DNA of 64,000 nucleotides from Plasmodium malariae (Eukaryota; Apicomplexa; Aconoidasida; Haemosporida; Plasmodiidae), in assembly GCF_900090045.1 (NCBI RefSeq), contig NC_041783.1, forward strand, positions 496,001 through 560,000, in the 5' to 3' direction. Each line of letters begins with the position of its first letter. The stretch's first letter is position 1. The position numbers were made by a program, and so were the translations under genes. Positions 25,358 to 35,648 of this stretch are shown here, in pieces. The notes below the pieces were generated by a model. The model saw only the letters and a program-made list of their open reading frames with translations, was not told the DNA's origin and did no database searches.

Positions 25358-26270
25358 GGATTTATTTTTTAAATGTTTTCAAAATGAAGTTCAAAAAAAA
25401 GAAAAATTAAAGTAAAAATGGAGTTCGTAAATATGCATTTAAATTTCATTTAGTTTTATCATCGGCCAAAAATAGGCCCATGCCTTATTTTATTGTACCA
25501 TTAGTATGTATACTCTATACGACATGATATATTTATGCATTGAGGTATGCATATTTATGCACATTTATACATATATATATATTCATGCTTACGTGTATCC
25601 ACCGCCTCACCAAAAAAAAAAAAAAGGTCATTATATGTAAATATAGGAAGGGATTTACAAAAAAAAAAAACATTGAGAAAAATTTAATTTTTTAACTACG
25701 CATTTTTGTAGGGCTAATAAAAAAGACCAGTCTTTAACATACACGAAAGGGAAAAAAAAGAAAAAAAAAATGCACGTATTTATGTATGTACTTATTTATA
25801 TATGTACTTAATTATGTGTGTACTCATTTATGTGTGCACTCAATTATGTGTGTACTCATTTATGTATGCACGTATCTATCCATCAGTATGCACATAATAC
25901 ACATATATATATGCGCCCAAACTTGTCTCTTTTTGCTTGCCACACGTTTTTCATTATGTATATACGAATAAAATAACGCTGTGGAATTGCTAAAATTTGC
26001 AATTAAATTTACTAAAAAAAATTAACTTAAAATAAAATGCTGGGTAAAGTTGGAAAGATGTCTTCCTATATGTATGTGTGTGCGTATCCACTTATGCTGG
26101 GAAATGCATTCTTCTCCTCTAATAATTACTCCAAATAGTTCAACTTCGTTATTGCACTTAATTAATCATGTATATATGCGTACATCTACACATACACATA
26201 TACATGTATGTGTACATTTACATGTACAAGTACGTATATTTGACAGTTCGAACCGGCTTCCTCCCAATTA
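25358..26270. other. intergenic, SPATA17-like upstream / ESS2 downstream
   Basis: AT-rich DNA, with a TATGTGTGTACTCAT-like degenerate repeat at 25780-25880. No gene seen. Confidence 0.55.
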
Positions 26271-27941
26271 TTATGAGCTCTTTTTTTTGCCTAAAATTTG
26301 CGAAGCTAGAGAAGACTTTTGGGCCAATTTATTTAAACGCTTTTGGCTCTGTCTGGACAAAATCGAATTTCTGAATGATGTAGTGGACATACGAGAACTA
26401 TAATTTTTATTTATTAAAAGATTTAAATTTTTTTTTTTTAAAAGTTCTTTATTATACTTTATATTTTTTAAGCTGTTTTGTAATTTCTCTGCAATAATTT
26501 CTCTGTTATTTATTTTTTGCAAATTAAATTCATTTTTTGCGTATATTTCATTGTCATCTTCTTCTGAGGTTTTTTTTTTAATTCCTCCATTAATTTTACT
26601 ATAATCATTGGAATTATAGTCATTTATTTCATTTTCCTCATTTTGAATTAATTTTGGTGTGTTCATAATTTTACCCCATGTTATTATAGGACTTTTATCA
26701 ACACCCTTTCCTGCTCTTATTAAGGGAGTTCGTACATATTCATATTGATTATTTCTTGTTAATAAATTAAAATTACCTTGTTCAATCATTTGGTCTTCTA
26801 TCCTTTCTTTTTCTTTACTCATAATTTTCAGTTCTTTTATTTGTTCACTTTGATTTATTTGATTGTTCATATCTTTATTATATTCTTCCGAAAATCTTGT
26901 ATTATCATAATATATCTGTAATTTGTTTTCTTTTATACTATCAACATCACTAACTTTAAAACTTGATGAAAACATCATTGAATTCGATTCATTTTCAGAT
27001 TTGTTTGTATTCAGGAAATGGCATTTTATTCCATTCTTTGTACATTCTTCAATTTGATCAATTTTTAAGTTATGTTCATTTCTTTTAACAATGGAATATA
27101 AATTTTTCTCTATATTTTTATTTTTCATATTCCGTAATAAATACTCAAAGGACTTGTTATCCTCTGATGTGTATCTTTTTTGGAAATCTCGAAGATTTAT
27201 ATTTAAATTTATTTTATGTTTTTTACCGTTTGGTAATACAACTAATTTGTACTTACTTTGTCTTTCTGGAAAACACAGTACATTACTTCTTTCCCTATCA
27301 TCATCATAATAATAATTATTATTTTTGTATACATCCATAATACCACAGCTACTATTTCCCCCATCATTTATTGCGTTTTCTGCAGCTTTATTGTCATAAT
27401 AATTCCTGTCCTCTAACATATTATCCAAACTTCTAACTTGATCAGAATAATTATACTCAAAATCGCTACTATAATTATTTTTATTACTTTTTACATTAAC
27501 ACATTCGGACTTTTGGTAACTTGATTCATTTCTTAATTTATGTATATCAGGGAAAAATTTTTTTTCAATTAAATATTCTAACACACTTAAATAGTCTTCC
27601 TCAAGTAGTACAATGATATTGTCCTTTCTAGTTCCAAAATTACTTGCATCATATTCAACAATTTCATTATTTTCAAACAAAACTATCTTTTCATTTTTAT
27701 GCTCTCCTACTGTACCTTCATTATCAAAGTAGTTATCATTATATTTATAATTATTGTTATCATTATCATCATCATGCTCCCCTTGACTTTCATTTTTCTT
27801 TCTTTTCCCATTTCTTCTTTTTTTTTTCTTTATTATTTTTAAATTATCTTCATCATTTAATATAATTTTGTTTTCATTCGAGTTCCTTTGTTTTCTAAAA
27901 CGCTCGTTCCCTTGAGTCTCTGGAGTTGATAAGTGCTCCAT
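26271..27941 (-). CDS. ESS2: ESS2 / DGCR14 nuclear spliceosome-associated protein
   Basis: Single exon, 556 residues, counted from the first true ATG (MEHLSTPETQGNERF); codons further upstream in frame have no ATG. The family core is recognisable: VLLEEDYLSVLEYLIEKKFFPDIHKL, corresponding to the VLDEEEYIEGLQxIIQRDFFPDV block of DGCR14, and late in the protein YEYVRTPLIRAGKG..SPIITWGKIMNTP, corresponding to the conserved TWGEIxNTP block. The following NNREIIAEKLQNSLK helix also fits. From family knowledge ESS2 proteins associate with the catalytic spliceosome. The middle is low complexity (Asn/Asp/Lys), typical of this genome. Confidence 0.88.
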   Translation of the reverse strand: MEHLSTPETQGNERFRKQRNSNENKIILNDEDNLKIIKKKKRRNGKRKKNESQGEHDDDNDNNNYKYNDNYFDNEGTVGEHKNEKIVLFENNEIVEYDASNFGTRKDNIIVLLEEDYLSVLEYLIEKKFFPDIHKLRNESSYQKSECVNVKSNKNNYSSDFEYNYSDQVRSLDNMLEDRNYYDNKAAENAINDGGNSSCGIMDVYKNNNYYYDDDRERSNVLCFPERQSKYKLVVLPNGKKHKINLNINLRDFQKRYTSEDNKSFEYLLRNMKNKNIEKNLYSIVKRNEHNLKIDQIEECTKNGIKCHFLNTNKSENESNSMMFSSSFKVSDVDSIKENKLQIYYDNTRFSEEYNKDMNNQINQSEQIKELKIMSKEKERIEDQMIEQGNFNLLTRNNQYEYVRTPLIRAGKGVDKSPIITWGKIMNTPKLIQNEENEINDYNSNDYSKINGGIKKKTSEEDDNEIYAKNEFNLQKINNREIIAEKLQNSLKNIKYNKELLKKKNLNLLINKNYSSRMSTTSFRNSILSRQSQKRLNKLAQKSSLASQILGKKKSS

Positions 27942-28313
27942 CAGGTCTTCACTCTTGCTCTGGCACAAGCATATATGCACATGCACGTTTACTTATGTAC
28001 ATATAAATATATGTGTTATATCGCATATATACGCACTTGGGTTTCTAAGAGGTATGAAACAATTCGTGGAATGCGCAGCTTTATGATAAATTAGTACATA
28101 GACATTACTTCCAGCCCTCAAAAAAACACTACTAAACAATATCGCTTTACTGAAACGTTTACAGAAACCTTACTATTACTCTATAACACTATTACAATGT
28201 TACCCTATCGCAGTATTACACTATCAATCTGTTACATTTATATTCTATATTACGCTATATTATACATGTAATGGTGTGTTATTTTTTTTAACGTCTGAGT
28301 TAAACTTATTCCG
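27942..28313. other. intergenic, ESS2 promoter region
   Basis: AT-rich 5' flank of ESS2 and 3' flank of the candidate gene ending at 28314. Includes a degenerate TTACACTAT repeat at 28150-28260. Confidence 0.5.
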
Positions 28314-28731
28314 TTATAATATCTCCCATTTACGGACTTGTTCTTCTTTCTTTTTCTTCTTTTTCCTTTTCCCTTTTATAACAGAAATTCTCTGATCCAC
28401 AAAAATGATGACTACCCTACAACATGCTTCATTCACCTGTACGAAAATATTCGCTTATTGCCTGCTTATCATATTTAAGAGAATAATGGTTAAAAATAAA
28501 TCAACACATACATACATAAGGAAAAAATATTTCTCATATAGCTTATTTTTACAATTTTATCTATTTCTTTCATGCATGTTTGTTATACTTATGCCGCTTT
28601 GTACAGTTTAAAGAAAAAAAATGGAAAACACGAGATTACAAAAAAGTTAACAACATATCAATGAATTTATTTTTGCAGTCACTTCAAAAATTTTACCTTT
28701 TATTTTTAATAATGCTTCATCGCACTGATTC
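28314..28731 (-). CDS. candidate multi-exon gene, last exons
   Basis: The last exon (28436-28314) follows a good acceptor (TTTTCGTACAG) and gives 40 residues: VNEACCRVVIIFVDQRISVI then a lysine-rich stretch ending QVRKWEIL and a stop. The codon mix and GC content are clearly unlike flanking DNA. A second short exon at 28731-28697 (NQCDEALLKIK, donor GTAAAA) fits upstream. The two join in frame only if the last exon starts slightly earlier, at a TAAG acceptor near 28457. A possible first exon (MDEHVCG) lies near 28970. The family is not recognised and the 5' part is unresolved. Confidence 0.42.
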
Positions 28732-29430
28732 CTAATTATATATGATCATTTATATTTTTTCATGTTCCATTTTGTTTTATTTTATTTTTTTATTTTAAGA
28801 ATTTATTTCATTTATTAAATTAAAAGAAGAATTAATTTTTTCCCTCGCCAAAAAAAAAAAAAAAAAAAATTGTTAAGTGAATGTTATAAATAATGCTTTA
28901 TATAATATATATACGTAATATATGTACATATGATCTCTTTTTCGAACTGAGATGTTTTAAATTATAACGCCACAAACATGTTCATCCATTTCTTGTTTTC
29001 TTTTGTTTTATTTTCCTGTGCAATTTTTTATATATAATGAGAATGAAGCAATAAGGAAAAAATTATGACATGTTCATAATTTTCTGAACGGGGAATTTAA
29101 AAATTGAAAAAAATTTTCACATGTATATATGTACATATGTATATCCATTTTGTTACCTATTTAGCGACAGAAAATGTTCTACAGAGCACTATGTTTCCTC
29201 AAAATATGATCTTTTTCATGTAGAAAGGTATAAAATGAAATAAATTAAAATGGTTAAATTGGTACTGCTTAGCTATGGAAAATGTTCTTTGAAACAATTC
29301 GATAAACATCAAGTAGGTCAGTACATATATCGTCAACCTCGTAAGTGCATATCTTGTCAAGCTGTTTAATTAATAACTAGCTGAAAAATTCTACCGACTC
29401 CAACTCCCCCCATCATAATAGTGATAAAAC
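28732..29430. other. intergenic, NSUN upstream region
   Basis: AT-rich; a poly-A run at 28851-28869. Probably promoter and 5' UTR of the methyltransferase gene, plus unresolved 5' exons of the minus-strand candidate gene. Confidence 0.5.
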
Positions 29431-31116
29431 ATGAAATGCAGTGGAAAAGCGGGCTACTTTTTGAACTTGAAAAAAGAATATGGGGAAAGGGCTGAGGCGT
29501 TATTAAAAAAGCTGCAAGAGGGAAAAACTGTCCAAGGAGCTTTCATAACAGATTTTATAAAAATAGACTATGTGAACATAACTAAAATTTTATTATATAT
29601 GATAACAAAGAATAAGATAAAAACGAGTTTTGATGGTTTATATGTGGACAAGGAATATGAAAGTTTTCTAACTTTTTTAGATGAGGAAAAAAGTATAATC
29701 TTACCCAATAAAATAACAAGTGAAGAAAAGGATTATACTAATGAATTATATTTAATTGGGGGTGAAAAGGAAAATTTCGGAAACATTGTACGAGAGAAAA
29801 TGCAAAATAACATTATTCATGGGTCTAATGACATCAAAACTGAAAATATGGAAACCATACAAATGGAGAAGGGTATACATAATGTAGACCAATGTGAATT
29901 GTGCTCTCCTTATAGCGTAGAGACCAATAATAATTACGAAAAAATAATCATCCACAAATTAGAACTGCTAAATATAAATGATATAATGAAATATGATGGA
30001 AGTATTGAAAATGTGGATAAAATAATATATTATTTAAACCCATGTTCTGTTTTATCCGCATACTTTTTAGATATAAAAAAGAACGAAAAGGTGCTAGACA
30101 TGTGCGCATCCCCCGGTGGGAAATCATTAGTTATAGCTAGTAAATTATTTGGTTATGATATATCACCATTAAATAGAATTAAAAATATTGAAAGTATAAA
30201 TGACACACATATCGAAATTAGCTGTTCATTAAACCTGCTGAATTATTACAAATGTAACAGGAACGGGTTTTTAGTTATTAATGAATATAATAAATCAAGA
30301 TATGATAGATTAAAACAAGTGTTACATAAACATTTACCTAAAGATTTAATTAATTCTAGTAATTTACATATAACTAATTATAATGGTTTGAATTTAAACT
30401 CATTTATGAGATTTCCAAAATTTCATAAAATTTTATTAGACGTCCCATGTTCGACTGATGAACATTTAATAAACAAAGGAACATGTGATTTAAACAAATG
30501 GACAATTAACGTTATTAAAAATAATACGTATGTACAGTGTGAGCTACTAATGAATTCTTTTCAGTTACTCCATACAAATGGTATTATAATATATTCCACC
30601 TGCGCACTATCTTATCATGAGAATGATGAAGTTATTGAAAAGCTCCTAAAAAAATTTAAGAAGCAAGTTAAAATTATCGATTTTGTAGAGGTCGAATATC
30701 AACAGAGATACGAGCAAGCTTTTATGCTCGTTAAGCAGAAGCAAATTGGGATTTGTCCTCCAGCTGCTATGGGCGCAGTGAATGGAATGAATAGTAAAAA
30801 ATTTGATGCTGTTCTTGTTAACAGTGTAGACGATGGATTAAACGAAGTTAGTAGCAACCGAGATGAAAAGAAGGAAAATGATAATAAACACGAGGACTAT
30901 AAACGCATTAACCAGACAATCGTGTCTATAAAGGAAGGCGCTGCTAATAATTGTAATTCCATTTACAATAATGAGTTTAAAGAATTTAAGGGGAAAACGA
31001 ACTTTTTAAGATTTTTTGAAAAAACTAAATATGGATATATATCCCTACCCGATAAATCACCCTTTGGTGTTTTATACATATGCAAAATTCAGAAAATTTT
31101 AAAAAATTGCAATTAA
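29431..31116 (+). CDS. RNA (cytosine-5) methyltransferase, NOL1/NOP2/sun (NSUN) family
   Basis: Single exon, 561 residues. NSUN enzymes transfer a methyl group from S-adenosylmethionine to C5 of cytosine in RNA. Seen here: motif I VLDMCASPGGKS (about 221-232), motif IV LLDVPCSTD with Cys about 340, and motif VI YSTCALSYHENDEVIE with the nucleophilic Cys about 391; both catalytic cysteines are present. The spacing and the DVPCSTDxH form are closer to the NSUN3/NSUN4 branch, which acts in mitochondria in animals, than to NSUN2 or NOP2, but the target is not determined. Between motif VI and the C-terminal strand (GYISLPDKSPFGVLYICKI) is a parasite-specific charged insert. Confidence 0.92.
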   Translation: MKCSGKAGYFLNLKKEYGERAEALLKKLQEGKTVQGAFITDFIKIDYVNITKILLYMITKNKIKTSFDGLYVDKEYESFLTFLDEEKSIILPNKITSEEKDYTNELYLIGGEKENFGNIVREKMQNNIIHGSNDIKTENMETIQMEKGIHNVDQCELCSPYSVETNNNYEKIIIHKLELLNINDIMKYDGSIENVDKIIYYLNPCSVLSAYFLDIKKNEKVLDMCASPGGKSLVIASKLFGYDISPLNRIKNIESINDTHIEISCSLNLLNYYKCNRNGFLVINEYNKSRYDRLKQVLHKHLPKDLINSSNLHITNYNGLNLNSFMRFPKFHKILLDVPCSTDEHLINKGTCDLNKWTINVIKNNTYVQCELLMNSFQLLHTNGIIIYSTCALSYHENDEVIEKLLKKFKKQVKIIDFVEVEYQQRYEQAFMLVKQKQIGICPPAAMGAVNGMNSKKFDAVLVNSVDDGLNEVSSNRDEKKENDNKHEDYKRINQTIVSIKEGAANNCNSIYNNEFKEFKGKTNFLRFFEKTKYGYISLPDKSPFGVLYICKIQKILKNCN

Positions 31117-31837
31117 TTTGTGACTAAATTTTAATTAAACTGTGATTAAATTTTAATTAAATTGTAATTAAATTGGCTTATTTATTTTATTTTTTCTTTT
31201 TTTTATCTGAAATTGTTTTGTTTTCGTTTTAATTTTATCTATTATTGAGTACAATTTGATAATTTTTTTGAGGCTTTAAAAAGTGAACTAGTCATTCACA
31301 CGTAAAATATATGTGTGCAGGAAAAAAAAAAAAAAAAAAAAAAGATATATGATATGAAATGGTGCGAAAATATATGAATGGTGTAGAAATATATGAATGG
31401 TGTAGAAATGTATGAAATAGTGCGAAAAATATATGAAAAGGTACTAAAAGTAGAACAAATAATAATGAAGCAAAATGTGAGCAAATAAATTAAAAAATTC
31501 CAGTTTTATATCATAAACAATTTCTTCAATTGTTTTTTTTTTTTTTTTTTTTTTAAATTATTTTAACTATGACTAAAAGGGTGAAACTTATTATGTGCTA
31601 TGCGTTTGTGCAATTATTAAAAAAAAATTAAATTCTCAGCTAATCTGACTGATATGAAATTAGACCTACAAAAACGGTTGCAAGTTAATACAAGCGGCCT
31701 ACACACACACACACACACTCCCGCACGCTCACATATGTATATAAATAAATACATACAAATGGGATAATAACAAAGCGGGTAAAAATATCTACATAATATA
31801 AGACCATTTTTATAAGCAATATTTATTTAAAAATTAC
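31117..31837. other. intergenic between convergent genes
   Basis: Long T and A runs, ATGAATGGTGTAGAAAT-like repeats at 31355-31440 and a (CA)n tract at about 31703-31718. A short plus-strand coding-like segment (31569 on, starting MTKRVKLIMCY) runs into a stop at a 9-A run; see findings. Confidence 0.5.
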
Positions 31838-32887
31838 TCACTTTTTTGATAGATTATATTTTACTATGGCAGTATTTGCGTTTACGATAAAAGCAATGAG
31901 AGAAACACTTTTATCATATGAGTTTTCTGACAGATACGAGAAATGCGAACACAACTTAAGAAAATAATACTTAAGTTTATAATCATAATTACATCTTAAC
32001 AAATATTTAACTGTAGTTTCAAAAATGAAATTAACAGGTATTTGACATGTTATTAAGCTCTGTATTTTTGTTACACATTCTTTCATTTTCATTTGACTAG
32101 GGTTTATAAAAACAAAATCACATAGTTCGTTTATATATGTAGAAGCAACTGAGAGTGATTGATGTGGTTTAATTGAATTTGCATAGACAGTCATTTCTAA
32201 AGCCATAATACATTTGCGTAAATTCCTCCCATGAGTATTAATTAAACTTTTAAAATATTCTTTTGAACTAAAAGACTGAGAAATATTTTCATTGTCACAT
32301 ATATGTTTTAACACCCCAAAAATTTCATCTTCTGTTGGTAGAGGTACTCTAATACATATACATCTACTTTTTAATGGTTCAATTATTTTAGATAAATGTT
32401 CTAAATGTAATATAACTCTTGCATTTCTTATATACGTTTCTAGTGTTCTTCTTAATCCTGCTTGTGCACCTTCACTTAAAAATTCTGCATCTTTAAAAAC
32501 AAATATACGATACATGGGTGATTTTGAAAAAAAGGAAGCACTTGACTTATAACTACATAATTCTTTAATAATACTTTGAACAATAATTTTATCTTTTGTT
32601 CCTAATTCAAAACATTGTAACTCTAAATGATAATTACTCTGAACTACATTTATATTAATTTTATTTTCTGCATTTGTTATGCATTCTGGTCTTCGAATAA
32701 TTTTTTCTTCTTTAAATATTTCTTTTATTAAACAATCTATTCTTGTACTCTTCCCTCCACCAGGAGCTCCATAAAATATTATATGGGGTAAATCTTTGTG
32801 GGCACTTAATTTCTTTAATCTATCTGTTATATCCTTATGAATATTTAAATCGTCTAAACATTGTGGAGCGTATTTTTCAAGCCACAT
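31838..32887 (-). CDS. RFC3: replication factor C small subunit, RFC3 type (human numbering)
   Basis: Single exon, 349 residues, starting MWLEKYAPQCL; the upstream in-frame codon is TTG, so this ATG is preferred. RFC loads the PCNA sliding clamp at primer-template junctions. The order of motifs matches the family: N-terminal W-x-x-KY-x-P, Walker A GAPGGGKST (40-48), the SNYHLE block, FVFKDAEFLSEGAQAGLRRTLE with a weakened Walker B (FKDAE rather than DEAD), SKIIEPLKSRC with the SRC arginine-finger motif, and HGRNLRKCIMALE. The degenerate Walker B and the SNYHLE block match human RFC3/yeast Rfc5 rather than RFC2 or RFC4. Length is normal and there are no parasite inserts. Confidence 0.94.
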   Translation of the reverse strand: MWLEKYAPQCLDDLNIHKDITDRLKKLSAHKDLPHIIFYGAPGGGKSTRIDCLIKEIFKEEKIIRRPECITNAENKININVVQSNYHLELQCFELGTKDKIIVQSIIKELCSYKSSASFFSKSPMYRIFVFKDAEFLSEGAQAGLRRTLETYIRNARVILHLEHLSKIIEPLKSRCICIRVPLPTEDEIFGVLKHICDNENISQSFSSKEYFKSLINTHGRNLRKCIMALEMTVYANSIKPHQSLSVASTYINELCDFVFINPSQMKMKECVTKIQSLITCQIPVNFIFETTVKYLLRCNYDYKLKYYFLKLCSHFSYLSENSYDKSVSLIAFIVNANTAIVKYNLSKK

Positions 32888-33068
32888 CTTAACCAATAAT
32901 TAAAAAAAAAAAAAAAAGAGAAGCAAAAAAATTGCAAAAATTTATCGATATACGTAATTTGAAAGTACACAAATCCTAAATATAAATTTAAGGATAAAAT
33001 ACGCACATGGAAACATGAAACGGGTTTGTCACACATAGCAAGAGAAACTTAAAAGAAAAATAAAACTC

Positions 33069-34359
33069 CTACACGTATGCAGCACTGAATTCAAATTTAT
33101 GCGCACCGTAAAAATAAACACAAAAAGCGGCTTCTATAGTATGGCAGCATGTTTATACATATATATGTACCTTCACCTTCTTACATTATCATATACATGA
33201 ATACATAATCATACATATATACATACATACATACACACATACACACACACATACACATATACGTATCCTCTTTTTCGCCAAATTAAAACAAATGTAAAAT
33301 GAAAAAAAAAAGAATATAAAACATGTCCAGAAAGTTGAATTAAATATCAACTCAAGCAAAGCACGGACATACACTTTGTTCTTTTCTCTTTTTCCTCGGC
33401 TCTCAAAAATTAATATATATTTATAGTATATACTTCATACTTATCAATAATGAGAAAAAAAGCGTTATGTAAATTTTGTCATCAGTTATAGATGCTCATA
33501 AACATACAGAATACAAACATACTATTATGCACTTGTATGGGAATATATATATATGCCCTTTTTTCTTAAATTCTTATGCTTTCATTTTGCTCGCACCTAT
33601 TCGCCACCGCAATTATGTCGAAATGAGAACAAATGCATAAGAATATGTACGTACCTTCACCAACCATGTACATATAAACATGTATTTTAAAAATATTTGC
33701 CGGCAGAATGATGCTTAAAAGGCATATCTTTGTATGTGCTCTTTTTGCTTAATAGAAGACTACTTACTAATTTATTTTACGTGTTTATTTATGCCATATA
33801 ATTGTGTTTTCCTTTGTTCTTACGTAATATGAAACGTTATTTTCGCGCAGCAAAATAAAACATCCATGTGAGAATTTTGCCTATTCATGCATATATATAT
33901 ATATATATATATATACGTACATGTAAATGAGCACGCATATATATGTAAATAAATTTGCCTAATTTTGCGCCAAAAATGAAACACGCGTACATATGGAGAA
34001 AAAAATAAAATACAAACGAAGGGGAAAAAATATGAACTATGCCATCTTTTTTTTTTTTTCTAGCGCCAATTTAGCATTACGATTTAGACTTTCATATAAA
34101 TGATATATAAAAAAATTAACATGTATTATGTAAGAAATAAGAGGTTAACACAATAACGTGCCACACCTTTGTATAATTATTACTACTCTTATTATATCAA
34201 AATGAAATACATTTCATATCAACATCATGTTTTCATATAAGGATATAGCCACCCTTACTTTTAATATGTCACAGGTGTTTACTTACCATTCCGCTAATTT
34301 ATGAAATATGTTATATTGTTTTAAATTTTCAAAAATTAGAAGGAATAAAATTAAGCAGT

Positions 34360-34370
<11 letters not shown>
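33069..34370 (-). CDS. candidate multi-exon gene, 5' end unresolved
   Basis: Four minus-strand segments chain in phase: a segment ending at 34287 (FENLKQYNIFHKLAE, perfect GTAAGT donor), 33713-33655 (IILPANIFKIHVYMYMVGE, donor GTACGT), 33399-33352 (EEKEKRTKCMSVLCL) and the last exon 33133-33069 (AAFCVYFYGAHKFEFSAAYV, stop TAG). The last exon has a clear ACTATAG acceptor and a composition unlike its flanks. The FYGxHKFEFS ending is loosely reminiscent of aromatic-cage domains of the PWWP/Tudor type, but that is weak. No start codon is found before the long A run at about 34361-34395. More exons may lie at 34430-34880. Confidence 0.38.
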
Positions 34371-34395
<25 letters not shown>

Positions 34396-34397
<2 letters not shown>

Positions 34398-35214
34398 TGT
34401 AATGTATATTACTAACCAAAACTTAAACTTGAATTTGGGGAAAAAAATATTTTAGGTATATAAAACTTAGTAAATTGTTTGTCTCTATAAAAAGAGAGAA
34501 ATTTTTCAAGTAATCCAAATGATAAGGGTAAATGCGTACATGTACACATATACTTAATGCGTATATATACATATACCTACATAAACATATGCAAACGTTT
34601 ATGATTAAGTACAAAGTTTTCGGCCTCATTAGCCCCTGAAAAAAAGTGTATTTATCACTATATCATTTGTTTATTTAATTAAAAACATTTAATTACAGTA
34701 ATTACAGTAATTACAGTAATTACAGTAATTAAGAATAAATATACACGCTTATTCACAAATAGGTAAAATGTGTGTGCATTTTCAAATGAAAATTTATAAA
34801 ATACACAGAGAAGAAAACTATTATTTATTTACATATGAATATATAGATCCACTTTCACTTATATATTTGAACATGTTTTAAAAGGTATATAACAAACAAT
34901 GAGCTTCAAATAATAAGAGTAAAGATATTACACAAAGTTTTGACAGAATAAGCAAATATTCCAGAATGTGGGAACGTGAATATTATTCATATTTTAGTAA
35001 CTAATTGTAAATAAAATAAAAAATACAAAATAGGAAAAGGTTTTTCATATGAAGATGATATAAATATATACAAGGGAGAAACGTTTAAAATTACAGTAAA
35101 ATTATTACGTTTCTTTATTTTAAATATTATTTTAGTATAACATCAAAAAAAGTGTGCTTGTAAAATTAATTAAAAAAAGAAAAAAAGAAAAAAAGAAAAT
35201 GAAATATCCCATTA
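34396..35214. other. intergenic, possible further exons
   Basis: 3' flank of the WW/FF gene. Contains an (ATTACAGTA)n stretch at 34690-34730. Short coding-like segments on the minus strand at 34870-34830 (MFKYISESGSIYSY), 34638-34580 and 34477-34428 (DKQFTKFYIPKIFFSPNSSL) can be chained in phase but the result is not recognisable. Confidence 0.35.
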
Positions 35215-35614
35215 TCAAAAGTTCAATCTTTCTGCTAAATTTTTATTTTGTTCATGTTCGACTTTCAGTTCCTTTATTCTTTCCTTTATTATTTCTTCTC
35301 TTTCTTCAGGTACACAATCCAGCCGCTGATAGCTGCAAAAATTAAAATTCAAATTAAAAACATCAGTAGGAATAATCATTTGACATGAATAAACTAATGA
35401 TGATGACAAATGAACCAGTAAGCAAATGCAAAAGGGAAGAAAAAGTTCATAATTCGACTGTATGTTATTTGGGCTATGTATCAATGAATCAAAAAAAAAA
35501 AAAAAAAAAAAAAGTCTCGACACATAGCTATTCCCATGCAAAATATACATGCAAAGGGTCGTAAAAACTTAATTGATGGGCGTAAAGAACTACAGCCAAT
35601 GCAAGGAACTCCCC

Positions 35615-35648
<34 letters not shown>

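Noticed and set aside
26240..26270. tRNA-like GTTCGAACC sequence
   Set aside because: It resembles a T-loop, but there is no acceptor stem, D-arm or anticodon arm at the right distance on either strand.
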